A stretch of 64,000 nt of DNA, from the NCBI RefSeq assembly GCF_035984415.1, contig NZ_CP130720.1:4092001-4156000 (forward strand), given 5' to 3'. A program made the position numbers and the translations under genes. The notes beneath the pieces were generated by a model. It ran no database searches. It saw only the letters and a program-made list of their open reading frames with translations, and was not told the origin of the DNA. Source of the stretch: Streptomyces sp. NBC_01296. GTDB taxonomy: Bacteria > Actinomycetota > Actinomycetes > Streptomycetales > Streptomycetaceae. Below, piece after piece: positions 52,025-59,540 of the stretch (the first letter of the stretch is position 1; each line of letters opens with the position of its first letter).

Positions 52025-52822
52025 TCATGCGTGCCAGTCGAGGGGGACCTGCCTCGATCGGTCCCAGGGGCGCTCCCACCCCGCGAAATGCAGCAGCCGG
52101 TCGATCACTCCGGCGGTAAAACCCCAGACCAGAGCCGATTCGACGGTGAAAGCGGGGCCCAGATGGCCGCGCGGATGGACGGCCGTGACCCGATGATCGG
52201 GATCCGTGAGATCGGCCACGGGAACCGTGAAGACGCGGGCGGTCTCGGCCGGGTCCACGACGCCGACGGGGCTGGGATCGCGCCACCAGCCGAGCACCGG
52301 GGTCACGACGAACTCGCTGACCGGGATGTAGAGCCGCGGCAGGACGCCGAAGAGCTGGACGCCGGCGGGGTCGAGCCCGGTCTCCTCCTCGGCCTCGCGC
52401 AGGGCGGCGCGCAGCGGGCCGGTGGTGTGCGGATCGCCGTCCTCCGGATCGAGGGCGCCGCCCGGGAACGAGGGCTGCCCGGGATGCGAGCGCAGGCTCC
52501 CGGCGCGCTCCATGAGCAGCAGCTCGGGGCCGCGCGGGCCCTCGCCGAACAGGATCAGCACGGCGGACTGGCGGCCCCGGCCGTCCTCGGGCGGCAGGAA
52601 GCGGCTGAGCTGGTGCGGCCGGACCGTCCGCACGGCCTCCACGACGGGATCGAGCCACCCGGGCAGGCCCTGGCTGCTCACGCGCGGGGCGCCGTGGTCC
52701 TCGTACGGGTTGCCCCGCGGCGAGGCCTGCGACGCGCCCGGCGGCGTGCCGTGCGGCTTGCCCTGCTGCGGCGGCGCGGCCGCCTGGGCCACGCTGCTCT
52801 CGTCCCGCGCTCCGCGCGTCAT
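52025..52822 (-). CDS. Nudix hydrolase, CoA pyrophosphatase type
   Basis: A 265-residue protein. A low-complexity N-terminus of about 50 residues precedes a Nudix domain with box GGALDPEDGDP then LREAEEETGLD (GX5EX7REUXEEXGU form) at about residues 117-140. The LLLMERAGSLRSHPGQPSFPGG block before it is typical of CoA-type (NUDT7-like) members, which split CoA or its esters. The gene ends 14 bp before the protease start, so both probably form an operon. Confidence 0.85.
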   Translation of the reverse strand: MTRGARDESSVAQAAAPPQQGKPHGTPPGASQASPRGNPYEDHGAPRVSSQGLPGWLDPVVEAVRTVRPHQLSRFLPPEDGRGRQSAVLILFGEGPRGPELLLMERAGSLRSHPGQPSFPGGALDPEDGDPHTTGPLRAALREAEEETGLDPAGVQLFGVLPRLYIPVSEFVVTPVLGWWRDPSPVGVVDPAETARVFTVPVADLTDPDHRVTAVHPRGHLGPAFTVESALVWGFTAGVIDRLLHFAGWERPWDRSRQVPLDWHA

Positions 52823-52904
52823 AGGCACCCCTGCTCCCTGCCGTTGCCGACACCGTCGCCGTCCCGATACGGGGACAACGCAGCCCCGGGCCGGATTCGT
52901 TCCT

Positions 52905-52932
52905 CCGCGGGCCGCTGTGTGGCGGCCCGCGG
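52905..52932 (-). terminator. nth terminator
   Basis: A perfect 11-bp stem (CCGCGGGCCGC and its complement) with a TGTGTG loop lies 40 bp past nth and upstream of the Nudix gene. Confidence 0.7.
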
Positions 52933-52971
52933 CCGTGCTGCGTGCTCGTGCTGCTTGCTCGCGCCCCTTGC

Positions 52972-53910
52972 TCAGGAGGCGGTGGAGGCCGCCTGCCCGC
53001 CGCCCAGCGGCAGGGCCGGGAGGCCCGGGTAGTCCGGCGGCGGGCTCAGCCGCTGGCCGGGCTGGCCGCCCTTCTCGTACTTGAGCAGCTTCTTCGCCTT
53101 CTCCGGGTCCGTCTCGCCCTCCCCGTACGCCGGGCAGAGCGGGGCGATCGGGCAGGCGCCGCAGGCGGGCTTGCGGGCGTGGCAGATCCGGCGGCCGTGG
53201 AAGACGACGCGGTGCGAGAGCATCGTCCACTCGCTCTTCGGGAAGATCGCGCAGATCTCCGCCTCGACCTTCTCCGGATCCTCCTGCTCGGTCCACTTCC
53301 AGCGGCGGACCAGCCGGCCGAAGTGGGTGTCCACGGTGATCCCCGGGACGCCGAACGCATTGCCGAGCACCACGTTGGCCGTCTTGCGGCCGACTCCGGG
53401 CAGCGTCACGAGGTCCTCGATCCGGCCCGGGACCTCACCGCCGAAGTTGTCCCGCAGTGCCTGCGAGAGGCCGAGGAGGGACCTCGATTTGGCCCGGAAG
53501 AACCCGGTCGGCCGGATGAGCTCCTCCAGATCCTCGGGGACGGCCGCGGCCATGTCCTCGGGGGTCGGGTAGGCGGCGAACAGGGCCGGGGTCGTCTGGT
53601 TCACGCGCAGGTCGGTGGTCTGGGCGGAGAGGACCGTGGCGACCAGCAATTCGAAGGGATTCCGGAAGTCGAGCTCGGGATGGGCGTACGGGTAGAGCTC
53701 GGCCAGCTCGCGGTTGATGCGGCGGGCCCGGCGCACCATCGCCAGGCGCGATTCCGTTTTCTTGGCCGAAGCTTTGCCCTGGGGGCTTGGCGGGGCCTTC
53801 CGGGGCTTCCCGGACGCCTTCTCGGGGGCTTGTTCGCCCACAGCTGAATTGAGCCCGCCCGTCACTCCTGCGGACCCCTTGGCCTGTGCTCTCACCGGCT
53901 TGTTGGACAC
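52972..53910 (-). CDS. nth: endonuclease III
   Basis: A 312-residue DNA glycosylase/AP lyase for oxidised pyrimidines. The helix-hairpin-helix is LPGVGRKTANVVL, with the catalytic Lys in RKTAN and the catalytic Asp in TVDTHFGR. The 4Fe-4S loop is CHARKPACGACPIAPLC (C-X6-C-X2-C-X5-C). A Lys/Pro/Ala-rich N-terminal extension of about 55 residues and a Pro-rich C-terminus exceed the roughly 210-residue E. coli enzyme. The start GTG 53910 lacks a good ribosome site, so the N-terminus may be shorter. It is divergent from crp, a conserved actinobacterial pair. Confidence 0.94.
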   Translation of the reverse strand: MSNKPVRAQAKGSAGVTGGLNSAVGEQAPEKASGKPRKAPPSPQGKASAKKTESRLAMVRRARRINRELAELYPYAHPELDFRNPFELLVATVLSAQTTDLRVNQTTPALFAAYPTPEDMAAAVPEDLEELIRPTGFFRAKSRSLLGLSQALRDNFGGEVPGRIEDLVTLPGVGRKTANVVLGNAFGVPGITVDTHFGRLVRRWKWTEQEDPEKVEAEICAIFPKSEWTMLSHRVVFHGRRICHARKPACGACPIAPLCPAYGEGETDPEKAKKLLKYEKGGQPGQRLSPPPDYPGLPALPLGGGQAASTAS

Positions 53911-54011
53911 CCGGCCAGCCTAAGGCCGGGCGCTGACACCCGCCTGGACCTCAGGTAACACCACTCTGATTGGCCTCTCGCCGCACAGCACGCCCGTACG
54001 TCCGGCATCCT

Positions 54012-54027
54012 TGTGATTGATCGCACT
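54012..54027. promoter_or_regulatory. Crp-box-like sequence in the nth/crp gap
   Basis: TGTGATTGATCGCACT keeps the GTG-N8-CAC core and matches 8 of 10 conserved positions of TGTGA-N6-TCACA. It lies 66 bp before the crp start and could serve either divergent gene. Confidence 0.5.
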
Positions 54028-54092
54028 GTTTGAGCCGTCCGGCAAAATGGGGAGCACGGTCCCCTGAGCTGGTCGACATAGGAGAGAGACTC

Positions 54093-54767
54093 GTGGACGA
54101 CGTTCTGCGGCGCGCCCCGCTCTTCGCGGCGCTCGATGACGAGCAGGCCGCGGAGCTCCGCGCCTCCATGGGCGAGGTGACCCTCGCACGCGGTGACGCC
54201 CTGTTCCACGAGGGCGACCCCGGCGACCGGCTGTATGTCGTGACCGAGGGCAAGGTGAAGCTCCACCGCACCTCCCCCGACGGCCGCGAGAACATGCTGG
54301 CCGTCCTCGGCCCCGGCGAGCTGATCGGCGAGCTGTCGCTCTTCGACCCCGGCCCGCGTACCGCCACCGCCACCGCCCTGACCGAGGTCAAGCTGCTGGG
54401 CCTCGGCCACGGCGACCTGCAGCCGTGGCTCAACGCCCGGCCCGAGGTCGCGACCGCGCTGCTGCGTGCGGTGGCCCGGCGCCTGCGCAAGACCAACGAC
54501 CAGATGTCCGACCTGGTCTTCTCCGATGTCCCGGGCCGTGTGGCACGGGCGCTCCTCGACCTGTCGCGCCGGTTCGGCGTGCAGTCGGAGGAGGGCATCC
54601 ACGTCGTGCACGACCTGACGCAGGAGGAGCTCGCACAGCTCGTCGGCGCCTCGCGCGAGACCGTGAACAAGGCCCTGGCCGACTTCGCGGGCCGCGGCTG
54701 GCTCCGCCTGGAGGCTCGCGCGGTCATCCTGCTGGACGTGGAGCGGCTGGCGAAGCGGTCCCGCTGA
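54093..54767 (+). CDS. crp: cyclic AMP receptor protein
   Basis: A 224-residue Crp/Fnr regulator of the exact length of the S. coelicolor protein. The cNMP-binding domain has GDRLYVVTEGKVKLHR and the phosphate-binding cassette GELIGELSLFDPGPRTATATA (in pieces). The C-terminal winged helix carries TQEELAQLVGASRETVNKAL. In Streptomyces, Crp governs germination, development and antibiotic production. GTG 54093 has GGAGAGA upstream. A Crp-box-like site in the promoter suggests self-regulation. Confidence 0.97.
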   Translation: MDDVLRRAPLFAALDDEQAAELRASMGEVTLARGDALFHEGDPGDRLYVVTEGKVKLHRTSPDGRENMLAVLGPGELIGELSLFDPGPRTATATALTEVKLLGLGHGDLQPWLNARPEVATALLRAVARRLRKTNDQMSDLVFSDVPGRVARALLDLSRRFGVQSEEGIHVVHDLTQEELAQLVGASRETVNKALADFAGRGWLRLEARAVILLDVERLAKRSR

Positions 54768-54782
54768 CGCTTTCGGTTTCGT

Positions 54783-54820
54783 GCGGAGGGGTTCTGCCCG
54801 GTCGGGCGGGGCCCCTCCGC
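54783..54820 (+). terminator. crp terminator
   Basis: The arms GCGGAGGGG and CCCCTCCGC pair around a smaller inner hairpin (GCCCG / CGGGC), followed by CGTTT, 15 bp past the stop. Confidence 0.75.
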
Positions 54821-54867
54821 CGTTTCCGGCTCCGGCGGGGCCGACGGCTGGATGTGGAGGGTGGGCC

Positions 54868-55668
54868 ATGGAACGCAGAGGGCTGGATGCGTACGGGTAC
54901 TTCGAGCGCGAGGGCGCGCTCGGCCGGGTGCAGAGCGCCTTCGAGCCGGTCGTCGCCGCCGCGCGCGAGCGGATCGGCGAGGCGTACGGGCAGCGGCTGC
55001 ACAGTGCGTACCTGTACGGGTCCGTGCCGCGCGGGACGGCCCGCCCGGGGCGCTCCGACCTCGACCTGCTGCTCGCCCTGCACCACGAGGCCGCCGACGA
55101 GGACCGGGACACCGCCGAGGTGCTGGCGCGCGGGCTCGACCAGGACTTCGCCGAGATCGACGGCGTCGGCATCCTGCTCTACGGCAAGAACACCCTGCTG
55201 AGCGAGCAGGAACGCGACGACCTGGGCTGGTTCCTCGCCTGCCTGTGCACCCCGCTGCTCGGCGCGGACCTGGCCGAGCACCTCCCGCGCTACCGCCCGG
55301 ACAGCCTGCTCGCCCGTGAGACCAACGGCGACCTGGCCGCCGTACTGCCCCGCTGGCGGGCCAGGCTGGAAGCCGCGTCGACCCCCGCCGAGTACCGCAA
55401 GCTCAGCCGGCACTTCTCACGGCACCTGGTGCGCACCGGGTTCACCCTCGTGATGCCCCGGTGGGGCGGCTGGACGAGCGATCTCGCCGAGTCCGCGGAG
55501 ATCTTCGGGCGCTACTACCCGGAGCGCGCCGCGCAGATGCGGGCCGCGGCCGCGGTGGCGCTGGATCCGGCCGATGACCCGGCCGTGCTGCACACGTACC
55601 TGGAAGACCTCGGCCCGTGGCTCGCGGACGAGTACACGGCCCGGCACGGCACCAAGACGCCCCGCTGA
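54868..55668 (+). CDS. nucleotidyltransferase domain protein
   Basis: A 266-residue protein with a pol-beta-type nucleotidyltransferase motif YGSVPRGTARPGRSDLDLLL (GSxxxG...DxD) at about residues 50-70. A helical C-terminal half follows (LSRHFSRHLVRTGFTLVMP, then EIFGRYYPERAAQMRAA). Related proteins include kanamycin-type and MNT-type adenylyltransferases, but the acceptor is unknown. ATG 54868 is preceded by GGAGGG. It stands between crp and convergent genes, ending 8 bp from the next stop. Confidence 0.82.
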   Translation: MERRGLDAYGYFEREGALGRVQSAFEPVVAAARERIGEAYGQRLHSAYLYGSVPRGTARPGRSDLDLLLALHHEAADEDRDTAEVLARGLDQDFAEIDGVGILLYGKNTLLSEQERDDLGWFLACLCTPLLGADLAEHLPRYRPDSLLARETNGDLAAVLPRWRARLEAASTPAEYRKLSRHFSRHLVRTGFTLVMPRWGGWTSDLAESAEIFGRYYPERAAQMRAAAAVALDPADDPAVLHTYLEDLGPWLADEYTARHGTKTPR

Positions 55669-55676
55669 AGGCGGGC

Positions 55677-55967
55677 TCAGACGTCCGTCAGGGCCTCGAC
55701 CGCCTGCTTCGCCTCGAGCAGGTCCGCCCCGGTGACGCGCCGGTAGACACGGATGGCCTCGATCGTGCGGCCGTCGCGCACCAGCGCCCGTACCTCGTCC
55801 AGACCGGCCGGCTCCGGCTCCGCTACGCCCAAGTGGTCCAGGACCAGGCCCAGCCGCCGCTCCAGGCGCTCCGAGCGCCGTTCGAGGGCCTTCATGCGCA
55901 GCGTCACCGTCGAGGTGATCCACGCGGCCGTCGCGATGAGTGCGAGCAGCAGGAACAGCGTGGTCAT
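55677..55967 (-). CDS. membrane-anchored protein with L7/L12-like C-terminal segment
   Basis: A 96-residue protein. One N-terminal helix (TTLFLLLALIATAAWITS) is followed by a basic coiled stretch (LRMKALERRSERLERRLG). The C-terminal segment IRVYRRVTGADLLEAKQAVEAL resembles the C-terminal domain of ribosomal protein L7/L12, the part that binds translation factors. It is the last gene of a three-gene operon, overlapping the MBL gene by 4 bp. Its function is unknown; a membrane-bound contact with a GTPase or similar partner is one idea. Confidence 0.75.
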   Translation of the reverse strand: MTTLFLLLALIATAAWITSTVTLRMKALERRSERLERRLGLVLDHLGVAEPEPAGLDEVRALVRDGRTIEAIRVYRRVTGADLLEAKQAVEALTDV

Positions 55968-56809
55968 TCAGGGCCTCCCGGGATCAGTCCGTGATCTTGA
56001 AGGTACTCGAGCTGCGCGCGTACGGACCATTCCGCGGCCGGCCACAGCGAGCGGTCCACGTCCGCGTAGACCTGGGCGACGACGGCCTCGGGGGTGGCGA
56101 ATCCGTTCTCCACCGCGGTCTCGACCTGGGCGAGCCGGTGCGCGCGATGGGCCAGGTAGAACTCCACCGCGCCCTGCGCGTCGTCCAGGACCGGTCCGTG
56201 CCCCGGGAGCACCGTGCGCACGCCGTCGTCGACCGTCAGCGAGCGCAGCCGGCGCAGCGAGTCCAGGTAGTCCCCGAGGCGGCCGTCGGGGTGCGCGACG
56301 ACGGTGGTGCCGCGGCCGAGGATCGTGTCGCCGGTCAGGACGGCCCGGTCGGCGGGCAGGTGGAAGCTGAGCGAGTCGGCGGTGTGGCCGGGCGTCGGGA
56401 CGACGCGCAGCTCCAGGCCTCCGGTCCGGATCACGTTGCCGGCGGCCAGCCCCTCGTCGCCGAGGCGCAGGGCGGGATCCAGTGCGCGGACCTTGGTGCC
56501 GGTGAGCTCTGCGAACCGGCCCGCGCCCTCGGCGTGGTCCGGATGGCCGTGGGTGAGCAGGGTCAGGGCGATCCGCTTGCCCGCCTGCTCGGCGGTCTCC
56601 ACGACCGCGCGCAGGTGGGCCTCGTCGAGGGGGCCGGGATCGATGACGACGGCCAGCTCGGAGCCCGGCTCCGAGACGAGCCAGGTGTTGGTGCCGTCCA
56701 GGGTCATCGCCGAGGCGTTGGGGGCCAGGATGTTGACCGCGCGGGCGGTGGCGGGCCCTGAGGTGACGATTCCGCGGGGCTGTCCGGGCAGAGCGGCCGC
56801 ATTCGTCAC
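55964..56809 (-). CDS. MBL-fold metallo-hydrolase
   Basis: A 281-residue metallo-beta-lactamase-fold hydrolase. The metal motif is THGHPDHAEG (HxHxDH), with further ligands in PGHTADSLSFHL, TGDTILGRG and LPGHGP. The spacing resembles human LACTB2 and related RNA/thioester hydrolases. GTG 56809 overlaps the Nudix gene stop by 4 bp, and its own stop overlaps the next gene, so the three genes are translationally coupled. Confidence 0.9.
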   Translation of the reverse strand: MTNAAALPGQPRGIVTSGPATARAVNILAPNASAMTLDGTNTWLVSEPGSELAVVIDPGPLDEAHLRAVVETAEQAGKRIALTLLTHGHPDHAEGAGRFAELTGTKVRALDPALRLGDEGLAAGNVIRTGGLELRVVPTPGHTADSLSFHLPADRAVLTGDTILGRGTTVVAHPDGRLGDYLDSLRRLRSLTVDDGVRTVLPGHGPVLDDAQGAVEFYLAHRAHRLAQVETAVENGFATPEAVVAQVYADVDRSLWPAAEWSVRAQLEYLQDHGLIPGGPE

Positions 56810-57705
56810 GGGGTGCCTCCGGGGCGGACGCGCTTGGTGAACTCGTCGTGGCCCGGCCAGCTGAGCACCAGTTCGCCGTTCTCCAGCGAGGCCTGGGCGA
56901 GTACGGGGGTCAGGTCCTGGGCGGCGGCCGCGGTGAGGGCGTCGACCGCGCTCCCGTACGGCTCGAGGGAGCGCAGGGTGGAGATGGTGGGCGGCATCAT
57001 CAGCAGCTCGCCCTTGTCATAGCCGTCGGCGGCGTCCGCGGGGCGGATCCAGACGGTCCGGTCGGCCTCGGTGGAGGCGTTGCGGGTGCGCTGGCCCTCG
57101 GGGAGGGCGGCGACGAAGAACCAGGTGTCGTAGCGGCGGGGCTCGAACTCCGGGGTGATCCAGCGGGCCCAGGCGCCGAGCAGGTCGGAGCGCAGCCGCA
57201 GGCCACGGCGGTCGAGGAACTCGGCGAAGGACAGCTCGCGGGCGACGAGGGCCGTACGGTCGGCCTCCCAGTCGTCGCCGGTGGTGTCGCCGACGACGGT
57301 GTCGGCGGTCTCGCCGGCGAGCAGGACGCCCGCCTCCTCGAAGGTCTCGCGTACGGCGCCGCAGACGATGGCCTGGGCGGTCCGGGGGTCGGTGGCGAGG
57401 CGGGCGGCCCACTCCTCCCGGCTCGGTCCGGCCCAGCCGACCTGGTGGTCCTCGTCGCGGGGGTCCACCCCGCCGCCGGGGTAGGCGTACGCGCCGCCCG
57501 CGAAGGCCATGGAGGCCTTGCGGCGCAGCATGTGCACGACGGGGCCGTCGGGGGTGTCGCGGAGCAGCATGACGGTGGCGGCGCGTCTGGGCTCCACCGG
57601 GGTGAGGGATCCGTCCATGAGCGCGCGGATCCGGTCGGGCCACTCGGGCGGGTACCACTGGCCCCCGGCGGGAGGCTGCTGCTGACCGTACTGACCATTC
57701 GGCAT
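56806..57705 (-). CDS. Nudix hydrolase, NUDT19-like with split Nudix box
   Basis: A 299-residue Nudix protein. The box is broken: GGAYAYPGGGVDPRD comes first, about 40 residues are inserted, then AIVCGAVRETFEEAGVLL supplies REx2EEaG. This arrangement is typical of NUDT19-like enzymes, which hydrolyse CoA esters. The C-terminal half (RWITPEFEPRRYDTWFFVAAL) fits the same group. It is the first gene of a coupled operon with an MBL hydrolase and a small membrane protein. Confidence 0.85.
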   Translation of the reverse strand: MPNGQYGQQQPPAGGQWYPPEWPDRIRALMDGSLTPVEPRRAATVMLLRDTPDGPVVHMLRRKASMAFAGGAYAYPGGGVDPRDEDHQVGWAGPSREEWAARLATDPRTAQAIVCGAVRETFEEAGVLLAGETADTVVGDTTGDDWEADRTALVARELSFAEFLDRRGLRLRSDLLGAWARWITPEFEPRRYDTWFFVAALPEGQRTRNASTEADRTVWIRPADAADGYDKGELLMMPPTISTLRSLEPYGSAVDALTAAAAQDLTPVLAQASLENGELVLSWPGHDEFTKRVRPGGTP

Positions 57706-57804
57706 GACGGGATGCTACGGGGATCCGGCCCGATGTTCGAGGCCCACTCCCCTGCCCGAGACCGCGTCCCGCCCGGCCGGGCGCGCAACCGCGTACCGGG
57801 AACA

Positions 57805-57841
57805 CGTACGGCCCCGGCCGGGAGCCGGCGGGGGCCGTACG
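57805..57841 (-). terminator. terminator of the RidA gene
   Basis: An 11-bp stem (CGTACGGCCCC and its complement) encloses a second CCGG-rich hairpin. It lies 14 bp past the ridA stop on the minus strand. Confidence 0.7.
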
Positions 57842-57855
57842 GGACGTCGTACGGG

Positions 57856-58329
57856 TCAGGCTCCGGGAACGAGCTCCACCTGGATCTCGACCTCGACCGG
57901 GGCGTCCAGCGGGAGGACCGCCACGCCGACGGCGCTGCGGGCGTGGACGCCCTTCTCGCCGAGCACCTCGCCCAGCAGCTCGCTCGCACCGTTCAGCACG
58001 CCCGGCTGGCCCGTGAAGTCCGGGGCCGAGGCCACGAAACCGACGACCTTCACGACGCGCGCGATCTTGTCGAGGTCGCCGATCACGGACTTCACCGCCG
58101 CCAGGGCGTTCAGCGCGCAGACCGCGGCCAGCTCCTTGGCCTGCTCCGGCGACACCTCGGCGCCGACCTTGCCGGTGACCGGCATGCTGCCCTTGACCAT
58201 CGGGAGCTGCCCCGCGGTGAACACGTACGCGCCCGACCGCACGGCCGGCTGGTACGTGGCCAGCGGGGGGACGACCTCGGGAAGGGTCAGGCCGAGCTCG
58301 GCCAGCCTCGCCTCGACAGCGCCGCTCAT
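57856..58329 (-). CDS. RidA/YjgF-family protein
   Basis: A 157-residue member of the Rid superfamily. Typical blocks are YVFTAGQLPMVKG, CALNALAAVKSVIGDLDKI and VEVEIQVELVPG at the end. The family includes imine/enamine deaminases. The Arg of the RidA active site (RxxVEVE...) is absent here (APVEVEI), so this is one of the RidA-like subgroups with uncertain chemistry. Its ATG overlaps the stop of the DUF4177 gene, giving a two-gene unit. Confidence 0.87.
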   Translation of the reverse strand: MSGAVEARLAELGLTLPEVVPPLATYQPAVRSGAYVFTAGQLPMVKGSMPVTGKVGAEVSPEQAKELAAVCALNALAAVKSVIGDLDKIARVVKVVGFVASAPDFTGQPGVLNGASELLGEVLGEKGVHARSAVGVAVLPLDAPVEVEIQVELVPGA

Positions 58330-58487
58330 GCCTTCTCCCGCTTGAGGTAGGCCACGAGCTGCTCGGGGTTGTTGGGGCCCGGCACGACCTGGACGAGCTC
58401 CCAGCCGTCCTCGCCCCAGGTGTCCAGGATCTGCTTGGTGGCGTGGACCAGCAGCGGGACCGTCGCGTATTCGAACTTCTTGGTCAT
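58326..58487 (-). CDS. DUF4177 domain small protein
   Basis: A 53-residue protein: KKFEYATVPLLVHATKQIL, then DTWGEDGWELVQVVPGPN and QLVAYLKREKA. The WGxDGWELV core is the mark of DUF4177, a small beta-sheet family of unknown function. I choose ATG 58487; ATG 58511 would add 8 residues. It overlaps the RidA gene by 4 bp and is divergent from the ArsA-type ATPase gene. Confidence 0.8.
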   Translation of the reverse strand: MTKKFEYATVPLLVHATKQILDTWGEDGWELVQVVPGPNNPEQLVAYLKREKA

Positions 58488-58559
58488 GGGGGCGAGCGTA
58501 TCGCCTGACATGGAGGGCTCATGCGCAGCCCGAGGGGCGAGTGGTTAGGCTCAGACGCT

Positions 58560-59540
58560 GTGAGCAGGCTCCAGGTGGTCAGCGGCAAGGGCGGAACCGG
58601 AAAGACCACGGTCGCCGCGGCACTCGCGCTCGCCCTCGCGCGCGAGGGCAGGCGGACGCTTCTGGTGGAGGTCGAGGGCAGGCAGGGGCTCGCGCAGCTC
58701 TTCGGGGCGGAGGCGCTCCCGTACGAGGAGCGGAAGATCGCCGTCGCCTCGGGCGGCGGGGAAGTGTTCGCGCTGGCCATCGACGCCGAGCGGGCCCTGC
58801 TGGACTACCTCCAGATGTTCTACAAGCTCGGCTCCGCGGGCCGCGCCCTCAAGAAGCTCGGCGCCATCGACTTCGCGACGACGATCGCGCCCGGGCTGCG
58901 GGACGTCCTGCTGACGGGCAAGGCGTGCGAGGCGGTCCGGCGCAAGGACAAGGCCGGCCGGTTCGTCTACGACCACGTGATCATGGATGCCCCGCCGACC
59001 GGGCGGATCACCCGCTTCCTGAACGTCAACGACGAGGTGGCGGGGCTGGCCCGGTTCGGGCCGATCCACAACCAGGCGCAGGCCGTCATGAAGGTGCTCA
59101 AGTCCCCGGAGACGGCCGTCCACCTGGTCACGCTGCTCGAGGAGATGCCCGTCCAGGAGACCGCGGACGGGATCGCCGAACTCGAGGGCGCCGGACTGCC
59201 CGTGGGGCGGGTCGTCGTCAACATGGTGCGGCCGCACCACCTGGACGAGGACGCCCTGCGCGCCGCCGCCGGCGAGCGCCGCGCGGATGTGGCCAAGGCC
59301 CTGTCCCGGGCGGGCCTGGGCGGCGCGCGCCGCGGCGGGCTCGCGGAGCGGCTGGTGGACCCGCTGCTCGCGCAGGCCGCCGAGCACGCGAGCCGGGTGG
59401 AGCTGGAGCGCGCGCAGCGCACCGTACTGGGGCAGCTGGACGTGCCGACGTACGAACTCCCCCTGCTCGGCGCGGGGATGGATCTGGCCGGGCTGTACGA
59501 GCTGGCCTCGGAGCTGCGGAAGCAGGCGGGCGAGGAATGA
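58560..59540 (+). CDS. ArsA/Get3-type ATPase 1
   Basis: A 326-residue ATPase with the ArsA/Get3 signature GKGGTGKTT (residues about 9-17), EGRQGLAQLFG, and VIMDAPPTGR (switch). No arsenic-binding Cys triad and no arsR/arsB genes are nearby, so arsenite pumping is unlikely. In Streptomyces these two adjacent ATPases upstream of wblA are conserved; a role in membrane-protein targeting or partner delivery is speculative. I choose GTG 58560, with a TAGGCT box 8 nt earlier (leaderless); ATG 58521 after GGAGGG is an alternative. It overlaps the next ATPase gene by 4 bp. Confidence 0.85.
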   Translation: MSRLQVVSGKGGTGKTTVAAALALALAREGRRTLLVEVEGRQGLAQLFGAEALPYEERKIAVASGGGEVFALAIDAERALLDYLQMFYKLGSAGRALKKLGAIDFATTIAPGLRDVLLTGKACEAVRRKDKAGRFVYDHVIMDAPPTGRITRFLNVNDEVAGLARFGPIHNQAQAVMKVLKSPETAVHLVTLLEEMPVQETADGIAELEGAGLPVGRVVVNMVRPHHLDEDALRAAAGERRADVAKALSRAGLGGARRGGLAERLVDPLLAQAAEHASRVELERAQRTVLGQLDVPTYELPLLGAGMDLAGLYELASELRKQAGEE

